From: BACL27 sp964203235
GTDB lineage: Bacteria > Actinomycetota > Acidimicrobiia > Acidimicrobiales > Ilumatobacteraceae
Assembly (NCBI GenBank): GCA_964203235.1
Contig: CAXNLE010000001.1
Span: forward strand, 868,001-932,000
Length of the DNA: 64,000 nucleotides
Direction of reading: 5' to 3'
Of the stretch, positions 33,508-41,443 are shown in pieces (the stretch's first letter is position 1; each line of letters begins with the position of its first letter). The position numbers and the translations under genes are program-made. The notes beneath the pieces are model-generated. The model was not told where the DNA came from and did no database searches. It saw only the letters and a list, made by a program, of their open reading frames with translations.

Positions 33508-35760
33508 ATAAAAATCTAGACCTGCCAAAAAGACTCTTAAGCTAAGGCACAACTTTTGTTGGAATCTTAAAGAACAAAAATGGGCTGTCTCCATCTGGCT
33601 CATACGGAACAAACCCAGGACAAGGTACATCTGGTACGTCCCAGTCACCCTTTGGCACCAATGCAAAATCAGCCTGCGAATTCAATGCTGGCCTGCAACC
33701 GACTTCTCTAATCTCGTCACTAATTAAGAGATCTTTAATCAAAATAAGCCCTAGACCATTTTTGACTTCACTCAGCATCGAAATCGTAGGACCATTGTCA
33801 CCCATGAACACATACTTTGTTCCAGAGTCTCGATCGCGGAGATCAATAAGAGTTAGGAATATATTCGTTTTCTTTATTTGTTGAGAACTCCAATTATCCC
33901 CCGCACCGCCCATTCGAAGCCATTCAAAGCTTGGATTGGGTGCCTGTGTTAATGAAATTATTGGAATCAAGAGCACACAAAACAGTGGCGCAAAAACCAA
34001 CTTAAGTGGTTTATTCTCCAAAGGGTTGGAGTCTTCAAGAGACAAAGTCGAAATCTTTGATCTCGTCAGCCCGGCAAGCCCAACAATACAAAAACTAAGA
34101 GGGATTAACGATGAAACTAGTGCCGGCACGAGCGACCGTCCCGAAAAATAAATTAGGGTCGAAGAACCCCAAAGGCCTCCGAAAGCCAAAAGTATTGCAG
34201 ATCGTATATCAGTATTATCTAGTTTTGTTGATCTAAAAACACCGAACAGACAATTTGATCCGAGAATCGCACTGGCTCCAAGAATTGCATAAAAAAAAGT
34301 CCACAGCCCGAAGAATGGCATCGCTAGATTAAGGACCCCGTCAACACCGTGAGCTCTAGCCATTAACGACCAATTTGAAAGATTGATGCTGGATTCGTTC
34401 GCTTTGTACGACGCAACGATGAAAGCTAGCGCGGCTAAAGAACCGAGAAATACATTTAGTAAATCATTGCGACCGACAAGTGAAAGTCTTGTGATAAAAA
34501 ACAAAACAATAATTACCGCTATTGAAGCAGGTACCCCGAATTCAATATTATTGAAAGGGGTAAAAACAAGAGACAATCCCGCTATAAAACAAAAAATTGA
34601 TTTGGTGCGACTCTGACTTCGGGTAGCAACTTCAGAGATCAAAACAAGTAACACAATTGGTAGAACAGTTCGAGCTGGGATGATGCTCATGTACTGTGCA
34701 ATTGATCCCCATGCACGCCGGTATGTTGCCTCCTCAACTGAGTGAATATTGGGTTGCACCTTTATATAGATAACTGCAACTGGGATCAGAAGCGCTACGC
34801 CCCAATGTTTGAGGTTTAGTGACTTCTTGGTGAGATACCCGATACCAAATATTTGTATAACAACCAGAAGATTGACCCAAATAAGTGCAGAATTAACCAC
34901 TGCATCAACTGGCAAAAAGGCAATGGCTTTCAGTGGCCAACTCAAGAATCCGACATAGATCGGGACAATCTCCGAATATGGCATTGCACCACTCGCGACT
35001 ATCAGGAATTCACTCAAAACATAGCGGGAGTGCCAAATGTCGATTATCCCATTAGATGGTTGGATCGCTGACGGTAAGTAGTAGCAGAACAAAACTATGT
35101 ATGCCCCAATATTCAACAGGCTTGTCACATGTGATTTATCAAACTCACCAAATTTTTTCAACTGGGTTGAAACCAAATATGTCAGCAGCAATGAAACCGC
35201 GAGCATTATTAGCGCGAATTTATCGCCCCACCCAAACCACAACACTTTTGAATATTCAGCAAATAGCGGATCGCCCCAACGCCAAGAAATTGTCAGCACT
35301 ATCAATGCAACCGCGGTGATTGACCAAAATTTAATTGCGGTTTCAGAAATTATTTCTGAAATAATTTTCGGAATTACAAAAAACCCGATCAAGCAAAGTA
35401 TCAATAAAACAACAACTGTCAAACGATCAGCGATTTCTGCTTGGGAGAGATTGGCAAAGGTCTCAAGTTGCTGTATCCGATATGTAATTGGTGAGCCGAA
35501 ACGCATGAACATCGTCAGCACAACTACCAAACACACGACTAAAGCATTAAATGAAAATGCCAACTGTTCGACAGCACTAAGCCTTCTGCCTTCGCTTTTC
35601 ATAGAAATCCACCTTAAGCAACTTTCACCCAAAGTCCAGATTACCCCTTGCATTGATTAGTAGTAAAAGAAAATGACGTGGTGAGCTTTATATAGGTGAA
35701 AGCGACTCGTTCATCTTCAACGACAGATACGGCGTTTGAGCCATATAAACCCCAGAGGCG
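33061..35760. repeat. Tandem duplication, unit 1 (about 2.7 kb)
   Basis: The unit runs from the middle of the deacetylase gene, through the membrane-protein gene, to a segment with GACAGATACGGCGTTTGAGC ending at GAGGCG. The second unit begins at 35767 with the same deacetylase segment. Copies are close to nine bases in ten identical by eye over the membrane-protein gene, so the event is not very recent. Confidence 0.8.
33542..35602 (-). CDS. Duplicated polytopic membrane protein, copy 1
   Basis: About 686 residues from ATG 35602, the start that aligns with copy 2 (MKSEGRRLS); the frame opens 51 bases earlier. There are many hydrophobic segments over residues 15-560 and a soluble tail of about 125 residues that mentions three Cys (VGCRPAL, VPCPGF). 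The layout resembles GT-C membrane glycosyltransferases, but no motif proves it. An AAGGTGG sits before the ATG. The paralogue at 36082-38142 is nearly the same. The gene is convergent with the deacetylase, suggesting a shared glycan pathway, an inference. Confidence 0.75.
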   Translation of the reverse strand: MKSEGRRLSAVEQLAFSFNALVVCLVVVLTMFMRFGSPITYRIQQLETFANLSQAEIADRLTVVVLLILCLIGFFVIPKIISEIISETAIKFWSITAVALIVLTISWRWGDPLFAEYSKVLWFGWGDKFALIMLAVSLLLTYLVSTQLKKFGEFDKSHVTSLLNIGAYIVLFCYYLPSAIQPSNGIIDIWHSRYVLSEFLIVASGAMPYSEIVPIYVGFLSWPLKAIAFLPVDAVVNSALIWVNLLVVIQIFGIGYLTKKSLNLKHWGVALLIPVAVIYIKVQPNIHSVEEATYRRAWGSIAQYMSIIPARTVLPIVLLVLISEVATRSQSRTKSIFCFIAGLSLVFTPFNNIEFGVPASIAVIIVLFFITRLSLVGRNDLLNVFLGSLAALAFIVASYKANESSINLSNWSLMARAHGVDGVLNLAMPFFGLWTFFYAILGASAILGSNCLFGVFRSTKLDNTDIRSAILLAFGGLWGSSTLIYFSGRSLVPALVSSLIPLSFCIVGLAGLTRSKISTLSLEDSNPLENKPLKLVFAPLFCVLLIPIISLTQAPNPSFEWLRMGGAGDNWSSQQIKKTNIFLTLIDLRDRDSGTKYVFMGDNGPTISMLSEVKNGLGLILIKDLLISDEIREVGCRPALNSQADFALVPKGDWDVPDVPCPGFVPYEPDGDSPFLFFKIPTKVVP

Positions 35761-35766
35761 AAGTCC
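35755..35766 (-). pseudogene. Remnant of a tRNA-Cys 3' end at duplication junction
   Basis: The segment GAGGCGAAG in the sequence just after the duplicated flank matches the first bases of the intact tRNA-Cys at 38312 (GAGGCGACG), including the flank GTTTGAGCCATATAAACC before it. Only the last few bases of the tRNA 3' end remain, joined to the deacetylase fragment. Confidence 0.55.
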
Positions 35767-36047
35767 ATAACGACCTTTGCATTAGCTGGGGAAATTTTGC
35801 GAAACCGTGATTGCTTCAAGCTACGCACATATTTCACTCATCAAACCAAAACAACAAATATTTGCTGATGTGGAATGTCCAGATTTATCGAGGGTCAATT
35901 TCAATGTCGGGCAGAAAATCACTCACCCCTGGCGACATTGTCTTATTGCATTACACGCCTAGTCTTAGAAGCGATCTGGAGATTTTGCTGGAGAAAATGA
36001 AACAGGCTGGCTTAACACCGGCACTACTTCGAGAATACCTAAAATAA
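35767..36047 (+). pseudogene. Truncated polysaccharide deacetylase copy
   Basis: From ATAACGACCTTTGCA this repeats the deacetylase gene at 33061, but about 165 bases are missing between 35820 and 35861, removing the two catalytic His and the RPPGG motif; the frame also shifts. The last 180 bases (residues equivalent to YLLMWNVQIYRG to the stop) remain well conserved. The remnant has no start of its own. It is a by-product of the tandem duplication. Confidence 0.8.
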
Positions 36048-36081
36048 CTCAACGACTTACATTGAATAAACACTTCTTGTT

Positions 36082-38142
36082 TTAAGGATCAATTTTTGTT
36101 GGAATCTTAAAGAATAAAAATGGGCTGGCTCCGTCTGGTTCATACAGAACAAATCCAGGACAAGGTACATTCGATAAGTCCCAGTCACCCTTTGGCACTA
36201 ATGCAAAATCGGCCTGCGAATTCAATGCTGGCCTGCAACCGACTTCTCTAATCTCGTCACTAATTAAGAGATCTTTAATCAAAATAATACCTAGACCATT
36301 TTTGACTCCGCTCAGCATCGAAATCGCAGGACCATCGTTACCCATGTAAACATATGTTGTGCCAGAGTCTTGATCGCGAAGATCAATAAGACTTCGGTAA
36401 ACCTCCGTTTGCTTAATTGCTCGAGAACTCCATTGATTCCCTGCGCCGGCCATTCGAAGCCATTCAAAGCTTGGGTTGGGTGCCTGTGTCAGCGAAACAA
36501 TTGGAATCAAGAGGACACAAAACAGCGGCGCAAAAACCAACTTAAGTGGTTTATTCTCCAAAGGGTTGAAGTCTTCAAGAGACAAAGTCGAAATTCGTGG
36601 TCTCATTAGTCCGGCAAGGCCAACAATACAAAAACTAAGAGGGATTAACGATGGGACTATTTCTGGCACGAGTGAACGTCCTGAAAAATAAATTAGGGTC
36701 GCTGAGCCCCAAAGGCCTCCGAAAGCCAAAAGTATCGCAGATCGAATCTCTGTACTATCTAGTTTTGTTGATCCGAAAACACGGAAGAGGTAATTTGATC
36801 CGAGAACCGCACTGGTTCCAAGCATCGCAAAAAAGAAGGTCCACAGCCCGAAGAATGGCATCGCTAAATTACCAAACCCGTCCACTCCATGAGCTCTAAC
36901 CATTAACGACCATTTTGAAAGGTTGATGCTCGATTCGTTTGCCTTGTACGAGACAACGATGAAAGCTAGCGCGGCTAAAGAACCGAGAAATACTTTCAGT
37001 AAATCATTGCGACCGACAAGAGAAAGTCTTGTGATAAAAAACAAAACAATAATTACCGCTATTGAAGCAGGTACGCCGAATTCAATATTGTTGAAGCCAG
37101 TAAAAATAAGAAAAAGTCCTGTTAGGAAACAAAAGATTGATTTGATGCGACTCTGACTTCGGGTGGCAAGCTCACAGATCAAAACCAGTAACACAACCGG
37201 TAGGACACTTCGAACGGGGATGGTGCTCATTTGCTGGGCAATTCCTCCCCATGCACGACGGTATGTTGCGTCCTCAACTGAGTGAATATTGGGTTGCACC
37301 TTTATACAGATCACCGCAACTGGTATCAGAACCGCAATACCCCAATGTTTAAGGTTTAGAGACTTCTTAGTGAGATACCCGATACCAAATATTTGTATAA
37401 CAACCAGAAGATTGACCCAAACAAGAGCAGAATTGACCACTGCATCAGCTGGCAAAAAGGATAGGACTTTCAGTGGCCAACTCAGGAATCCTGAATATTG
37501 CGGCGCAATCTCCGAATAAGGCATTGCTCCGCTTGCCATTATCAAGAAATCATTCAAAACATAGCGAGAGTGGTAGAGATCAATTATTCCTTTAAATGGT
37601 TGGATCGCTGACGGTAAGTAGTAGCAGAACAAAACAATATAAGCTCCGATATCTAACAGGCTTGTCACATGTGATTTATCGAGCTCAACAAATTTTTTCA
37701 ACTGAGTTGAAACCAAATATGTCAGCAGCAATGAAACCGCGAGCATTATTAGCGCGAATTTATCGCCCCACCCAAACCACAAAACTTTTGAATATTCAGC
37801 AAATAGCGGATCGCCCCAACGCCAAGAAATTGTCAGCACTATCAATGCAACCGCGGTGATTGACCAAAAGCTGACTTCGGCTTCAGAGATTACTCTCGAA
37901 ATATATTTCGGTATTACAAAAAACCCAATCACGCAAAGCATGAGTAAAACAACAACCGTCAAACGGTCAGCAATTTCTGCCTGCGAGAGATTGGCGAAAG
38001 TCTCAAATTGTTGCATTCGAGAAGTAATTGGTGAACCGAAGCGCATGAACATCGTCAGCACAACTACCAAGCACACGATTGAAGCATTAAATGCAAATGC
38101 CAACTGTTCGACAGGACTAAGCCTTCTGCCTTCACTTTTCAT
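36082..38142 (-). CDS. Duplicated polytopic membrane protein, copy 2
   Basis: 686 residues, paralogous to copy 1 along the whole length, with small differences such as SRMQQFET for YRIQQLET and a changed tail segment (GNDGPAISML for GDNGPTISML). Hydrophobic segments fill the first 560 residues; the soluble tail retains the same Cys residues. A CAGGGTGG motif precedes ATG 38142. Both copies look intact, so either redundancy or slight divergence in substrate is possible. The function is unknown, GT-C glycosyltransferase being my guess. Confidence 0.75.
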   Translation of the reverse strand: MKSEGRRLSPVEQLAFAFNASIVCLVVVLTMFMRFGSPITSRMQQFETFANLSQAEIADRLTVVVLLMLCVIGFFVIPKYISRVISEAEVSFWSITAVALIVLTISWRWGDPLFAEYSKVLWFGWGDKFALIMLAVSLLLTYLVSTQLKKFVELDKSHVTSLLDIGAYIVLFCYYLPSAIQPFKGIIDLYHSRYVLNDFLIMASGAMPYSEIAPQYSGFLSWPLKVLSFLPADAVVNSALVWVNLLVVIQIFGIGYLTKKSLNLKHWGIAVLIPVAVICIKVQPNIHSVEDATYRRAWGGIAQQMSTIPVRSVLPVVLLVLICELATRSQSRIKSIFCFLTGLFLIFTGFNNIEFGVPASIAVIIVLFFITRLSLVGRNDLLKVFLGSLAALAFIVVSYKANESSINLSKWSLMVRAHGVDGFGNLAMPFFGLWTFFFAMLGTSAVLGSNYLFRVFGSTKLDSTEIRSAILLAFGGLWGSATLIYFSGRSLVPEIVPSLIPLSFCIVGLAGLMRPRISTLSLEDFNPLENKPLKLVFAPLFCVLLIPIVSLTQAPNPSFEWLRMAGAGNQWSSRAIKQTEVYRSLIDLRDQDSGTTYVYMGNDGPAISMLSGVKNGLGIILIKDLLISDEIREVGCRPALNSQADFALVPKGDWDLSNVPCPGFVLYEPDGASPFLFFKIPTKIDP

Positions 38143-38311
38143 AATAACTAAACCACCCTGAAACCGAAAATCTCAACCAAATTGTATATATACGACTTAC
38201 GTTGATTAGTAATAAAAGAAAATGACGTGTCGCGCGACAAAAACAATCCTAGACATAGAGACTCGTTCAACTTCCACGACAGATACGGCGTTTGAGCCAT
38301 ATAAACCCTAG

Positions 38312-38383
38312 AGGCGACGCCGAGAATCGAACTCGGTTAAAGGGCTTTGCAGGCCCGTGCCTAAGCCAGTCGGCCACGTCGCC
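38312..38383 (-). tRNA. tRNA-Cys (GCA)
   Basis: Cloverleaf folds on the minus strand: acceptor GGCGACG/CGTCGCC, anticodon loop CTGCAAA giving GCA, T-loop GTTCGATTC, and discriminator U as expected for Cys. No CCA is encoded. The first bases of its 3' end are repeated at 35755. Confidence 0.95.
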
Positions 38384-38446
38384 AAACTTAATTTGACTTG
38401 CTCACCCTATCTGACTTAACGAGTGAGCAAGTCAACTATTTAAGAA

Positions 38447-39418
38447 CTACTTAACTGTTACTGGCGCTTTCTTGACAGTGCCGTCAACCAACACGATCAT
38501 CACCTGACCAACGTCAAACGGTAACTGAGTACCGTTGAAAGAGAACTTTGTGCCAGAAGTTTCTGTTGGCCGCGACCAAGTTGACTCGAATGACTGACCA
38601 TTGCGCAAAATAATTGCACGACCCGAACCGACCGATTTGAGCAACGGAGTCTTGCCGCCAAATTTGTCACCAAATTTAGTTGTCTTGCGATCAACAAATT
38701 GGAGCACAACAGTCTTCGGAGTTAGCAATTTTCCAGTTGCTGCGTCTTTGTGAGTCGTTCCATCAAAAGCAATAGTCCAGCCAGTGCCGTTCCATGTTCC
38801 GGCAACTTTTGCAGATGCCCAAGATGCACTAAATGTTTTAGCTGCAACACCGCCAACGGCTGGCGCAGCGTTGAACGTCAAACCAATATCTTTGACTGCG
38901 CCCACTTTTGTCTCTTTAGCCATCATTGCGGCGAGTTTCAATAACTGATTATGTGGCGCCGACTTTTTTGAACTTCGGAAATAATAAGTAGAGCGGTCGC
39001 TTGGTGAGAGCGAAACCGACTGCGACTTGCGGATGATATTCAAGAGAACATCATTGGCGCCGCTGAAAGCAAGACCTGGTTTTGTGAATTGCTTCAAAAG
39101 CTCAAGGTCAGAAATACGGGCACTGCGGGTTGGCCCAACGACATCCGGGAACTTTGAGTTAAACATCGCAGCAACCCTCGTTAGGCCCCACTCAACTTCT
39201 TCGACGTAGAAAAGATCAGATTGATTGAGGCTGTAGTGCGGACGGTCAGGCCTCGCATTGCCGTACTTGACCATTACAACTGGTCGACCTTCACCACCAG
39301 GTAGACCCGACAGCGGGCTGTCACCAGCGGCTGCATTTACTGAACCACTAATGCCGGAGAGACCGGAAACAGTTAAGCCGAGAGTTAATAAGACTGTGAT
39401 TAATTTGTTTTTTCTCAT
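38447..39418 (-). CDS. DUF3048 (YerB-like) lipoprotein/secreted protein
   Basis: The roughly 323-residue protein belongs to the DUF3048/YerB group. A signal peptide of about 30 residues (ending VNAAA) is followed by the conserved head PVVMVKYGNARPDRPHY, then VEEVEWGLTRVAAMF and VGPTRSARISDLELL. The C-terminal half has the long beta-rich segment with VVLQFV. Members occur in Firmicutes and actinobacteria; their function is unknown and cell-envelope location is likely. TAATCT six bases upstream supports ATG 39418 over the in-frame GTG at 39421. Confidence 0.85.
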   Translation of the reverse strand: MRKNKLITVLLTLGLTVSGLSGISGSVNAAAGDSPLSGLPGGEGRPVVMVKYGNARPDRPHYSLNQSDLFYVEEVEWGLTRVAAMFNSKFPDVVGPTRSARISDLELLKQFTKPGLAFSGANDVLLNIIRKSQSVSLSPSDRSTYYFRSSKKSAPHNQLLKLAAMMAKETKVGAVKDIGLTFNAAPAVGGVAAKTFSASWASAKVAGTWNGTGWTIAFDGTTHKDAATGKLLTPKTVVLQFVDRKTTKFGDKFGGKTPLLKSVGSGRAIILRNGQSFESTWSRPTETSGTKFSFNGTQLPFDVGQVMIVLVDGTVKKAPVTVK

Positions 39419-39430
39419 CACACGAGATTA
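39419..39430 (-). promoter_or_regulatory. Leaderless -10 box of the DUF3048 gene
   Basis: TAATCT (39430-39425) lies six bases before ATG 39418. Confidence 0.45.
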
Positions 39431-39489
39431 GTTAAAACAGCTGTGTAAACCGTGGCATTGATTCTTCGTCTGCCATAGCCACTATTCGT

Positions 39490-39501
39490 TAACCTATTTA
39501 T
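39490..39501 (+). promoter_or_regulatory. Leaderless -10 box of the cystathionine synthase/lyase gene
   Basis: TAACCT (39490-39495) lies six bases before GTG 39502, explaining the absence of any Shine-Dalgarno sequence. Confidence 0.45.
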
Positions 39502-40671
39502 GTGACAGATAATCAGCCGATGCAGGTCGCAACTACAGCAATAACTTCGGGCCGCGATGGATCAAAAGCACTCGCGCCATCACTGTCGACTTCGAGTACT
39601 TGGACGAGTTCAGGCCTTGAGGAGAGTAATCGACAAGCAAATGCGCTGCATCAAATAGGAAACTATTCGCGCTATGCCAATCCAACGGTTGAGTATTTCG
39701 AACACGCCGTCGCCGAATTGGAAAATACCGACTCAGCACTTGCATTCGCATCTGGCATGGGGGCAATTTCTAGCGTGATTTTGGCATTGTGTTCAACTGG
39801 CGACCACATTGTTGCACAACGAAATTGCTATGCAGGAACACTTGCGTTCCTTAATGGACCATGCGCGCGACTCGGAATTGACGTGACGTTTGTAGATGGA
39901 CGCAACGCGCACGAGTTCGCCTCAGCGGTGCGAGCAGGAAAAACGATGTTGGTGATGGCCGAGTCGCCATCTAATCCACTTATTGATTTAGTTGACCTCA
40001 CAGAATTTGGCAAAATTAAAGGACCGTTCACACTTGTTGACTCGACACTCGCAACGCCGTTGGCGCAACGACCACATGACTACGGAGTTTCTATTGTCTT
40101 ACATTCAGCGACTAAAGGTATCGCAGGACACAACGACGCAACACTCGGTGTGATAGCCGCAGATTTAGATTTGATCAATGACATCTGGGCGTATGCCGTT
40201 TTGCACGGGGCTACAGCTTCACCGTTTGATGCAATGAACGGCTTACGCGGAATTCGCACACTCGATGTGCGACTCGCAAGACAAAGTGAGACTGCACAAG
40301 AGCTCGCGCTGTGGCTATCGACTCAAAAGAATGTAACAGGCGTGCACTACCCTGGTCTCAAGTCGCATCCACAACACGAGTTAGCAGTGAAACAGATGCG
40401 TTATTTTGGATCTGTTCTTTCATTTGAAATCGTTGGCGGAAAGCCCGCGGCATCAAAGTTGTTGAGTGAGTTAAAACTCGTGCGACCGGCCGTCACACTC
40501 GGAGGTCCAGAAACACTTATTAGTCATTCAGCGTCAAGTACACATAACAGTGTTGACGTTGAAACTAAAACTAAAACTGGATTGAACGATTCGCTATTGC
40601 GGATCTCAATTGGTCTTGAGTCTGTAATCGATATCAAAAACGACTTAGAGAAAGCCTTGAAAAGCTGTTAA
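39502..40671 (+). CDS. Cys/Met-metabolism PLP enzyme (cystathionine gamma-synthase/lyase type)
   Basis: A fold-type-I PLP enzyme of 389 residues. Landmarks are YSRYANPTV near residue 55, ASGMGAISS near 84, AESPSNPLIDLVDL near 153, and the Schiff-base lysine in LHSATKGIAGH near 200. It acts on a gamma-substituted homoserine or cystathionine. With O-acetylhomoserine made by MetX (51787) in the same genome, cystathionine gamma-synthase is plausible; methionine gamma-lyase or cystathionine lyase remain possible. The segment after the lysine (GHNDATLGV) is of the gamma-synthase/lyase style. The 3' end overlaps rpmG by 4 bp, convergent. Confidence 0.85.
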   Translation: MTDNQPMQVATTAITSGRDGSKALAPSLSTSSTWTSSGLEESNRQANALHQIGNYSRYANPTVEYFEHAVAELENTDSALAFASGMGAISSVILALCSTGDHIVAQRNCYAGTLAFLNGPCARLGIDVTFVDGRNAHEFASAVRAGKTMLVMAESPSNPLIDLVDLTEFGKIKGPFTLVDSTLATPLAQRPHDYGVSIVLHSATKGIAGHNDATLGVIAADLDLINDIWAYAVLHGATASPFDAMNGLRGIRTLDVRLARQSETAQELALWLSTQKNVTGVHYPGLKSHPQHELAVKQMRYFGSVLSFEIVGGKPAASKLLSELKLVRPAVTLGGPETLISHSASSTHNSVDVETKTKTGLNDSLLRISIGLESVIDIKNDLEKALKSC

Positions 40672-40838
40672 CGCTCTTCTTTGAAGATCACGTGCTTGCG
40701 CACGACTGGGTCATACTTTTTAAGTTCTAAACGCTCACGAGAATTTACTTTGTTCTTGCGAGTGACATAAGTAAAACCTGTGTCTGCTGTGCTGCGAAGT
40801 TTAATGATTGGACGCTTGTCTTTACTTTTAGCTGCCAT
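40668..40838 (-). CDS. rpmG: 50S ribosomal protein L33 (cysteine-free type)
   Basis: The 56-residue protein has the usual L33 sequence: MAAKSKDKRPIIKLRSTA, then TYVTRKNK and the ending RKHVIFKEER. The zinc-binding Cys pairs of the C+ form are absent, so it is the zinc-independent type. It is the second gene of the minus-strand pair, 9 bases after rpmB. The gene overlaps the stop of the convergent PLP enzyme by 4 bp. Confidence 0.95.
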   Translation of the reverse strand: MAAKSKDKRPIIKLRSTADTGFTYVTRKNKVNSRERLELKKYDPVVRKHVIFKEER

Positions 40839-40847
40839 GACGGTTGC

Positions 40848-41084
40848 TCAAACTTTCTTTCCGGCGCGACGCATTTCGGCGACGACTGATTCGATACCAC
40901 GCTTATCAATTGTGCGAACACCCTTGGTGCTTACCGTGAGTGTCACCCAACGACGCTCTGATGGTAACCAGAAACGGCGTTTGTGTGAATTGACTCTCCA
41001 CCAACGCTTTGTACGAATATGGGAGTGAGAGATTGTATGACCCTTACTTGGGGTCTTTCCGAGGACATCACAGCGATTTGGCAT
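40848..41084 (-). CDS. rpmB: 50S ribosomal protein L28 (cysteine-poor type)
   Basis: The 78-residue protein begins MPNRCDVLGKTPSKGHTISHSH and ends VVAEMRRAGKKV, typical of L28 from the lineage lacking the CxxC zinc motif. The frame extends upstream to 41276 but ATG 41084 is the conserved start. TATACT (41096-41091) lies six bases before it. It forms a two-gene unit with rpmG and is divergent from rpmE2. Confidence 0.95.
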   Translation of the reverse strand: MPNRCDVLGKTPSKGHTISHSHIRTKRWWRVNSHKRRFWLPSERRWVTLTVSTKGVRTIDKRGIESVVAEMRRAGKKV

Positions 41085-41129
41085 TTGAACAGTATAGAGG
41101 GCACGAATACCCCGATACACTTTGTCACC
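41085..41129. promoter_or_regulatory. Divergent leaderless promoters of rpmB-rpmG and rpmE2
   Basis: In this 45-bp gap, TATACT (41096-41091, minus) lies six bases from ATG 41084 and TACACT (41116-41121, plus) lies eight bases from ATG 41130. No clear Zur palindrome was seen, although such paralogue sets are zinc-controlled elsewhere. Confidence 0.5.
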
Positions 41130-41420
41130 ATGAAACCCGACATCCACCCCGACTATCAACCAGTAGTTTTCGAAGACGCTTCTGCGAACTATCGATTCTT
41201 GACCCGATCGACTTTGAAGGCTGATCCAACCAAGACTGTTGTCTGGGAAGACGGGAACACTTACCCGCTCGTTCAATTAGATATTTCGAATGCGAGTCAC
41301 CCGTTCTACACGGGTCAAATGAAGATCATTGACTCTGCTGGTCGTGTTGAGCGTTTCAACAAGCGCTATGGCGCACGCAAAAAGACAGTCGTTAAAAAGG
41401 AACCTACCTCAAAAAAGTAA
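41130..41420 (+). CDS. rpmE2: 50S ribosomal protein L31 type B
   Basis: The 96-residue product starts MKPDIHPDYQPVVFEDAS, typical of the type B L31, which lacks the zinc-binding Cys pairs of type A. The middle segment DGNTYPLVQLDISNASHPFYTG matches the family and a Lys-rich tail follows. The frame opens 111 bases upstream, but ATG 41130 is the conserved start. Together with the Cys-poor L28 and Cys-free L33 it forms a zinc-independent ribosomal protein set. Confidence 0.95.
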   Translation: MKPDIHPDYQPVVFEDASANYRFLTRSTLKADPTKTVVWEDGNTYPLVQLDISNASHPFYTGQMKIIDSAGRVERFNKRYGARKKTVVKKEPTSKK

Positions 41421-41443
41421 AAGATTTAAGTTTGTAAAGCAAA

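Larger units (their letters stand above)
35767..38316. repeat. Tandem duplication, unit 2 (about 2.55 kb)
   Basis: Second copy of the unit, starting with the deacetylase pseudogene, then the membrane-protein gene, the segment with GACAGATACGGCGTTTGAGC, and ending inside the intact tRNA-Cys (38312-38383). The missing 165 bases of the deacetylase explain the length difference from unit 1. Confidence 0.8.

Noticed and set aside
35755..38383. Integrated element at tRNA-Cys with att repeats
   Set aside because: The repeated tRNA end is explained by tandem duplication of the adjacent unit; no integrase or mobile gene is present.
41085..41129. Zur-binding site between rpmB and rpmE2
   Set aside because: No palindrome resembling a Zur box was found by eye; only -10 boxes are visible.
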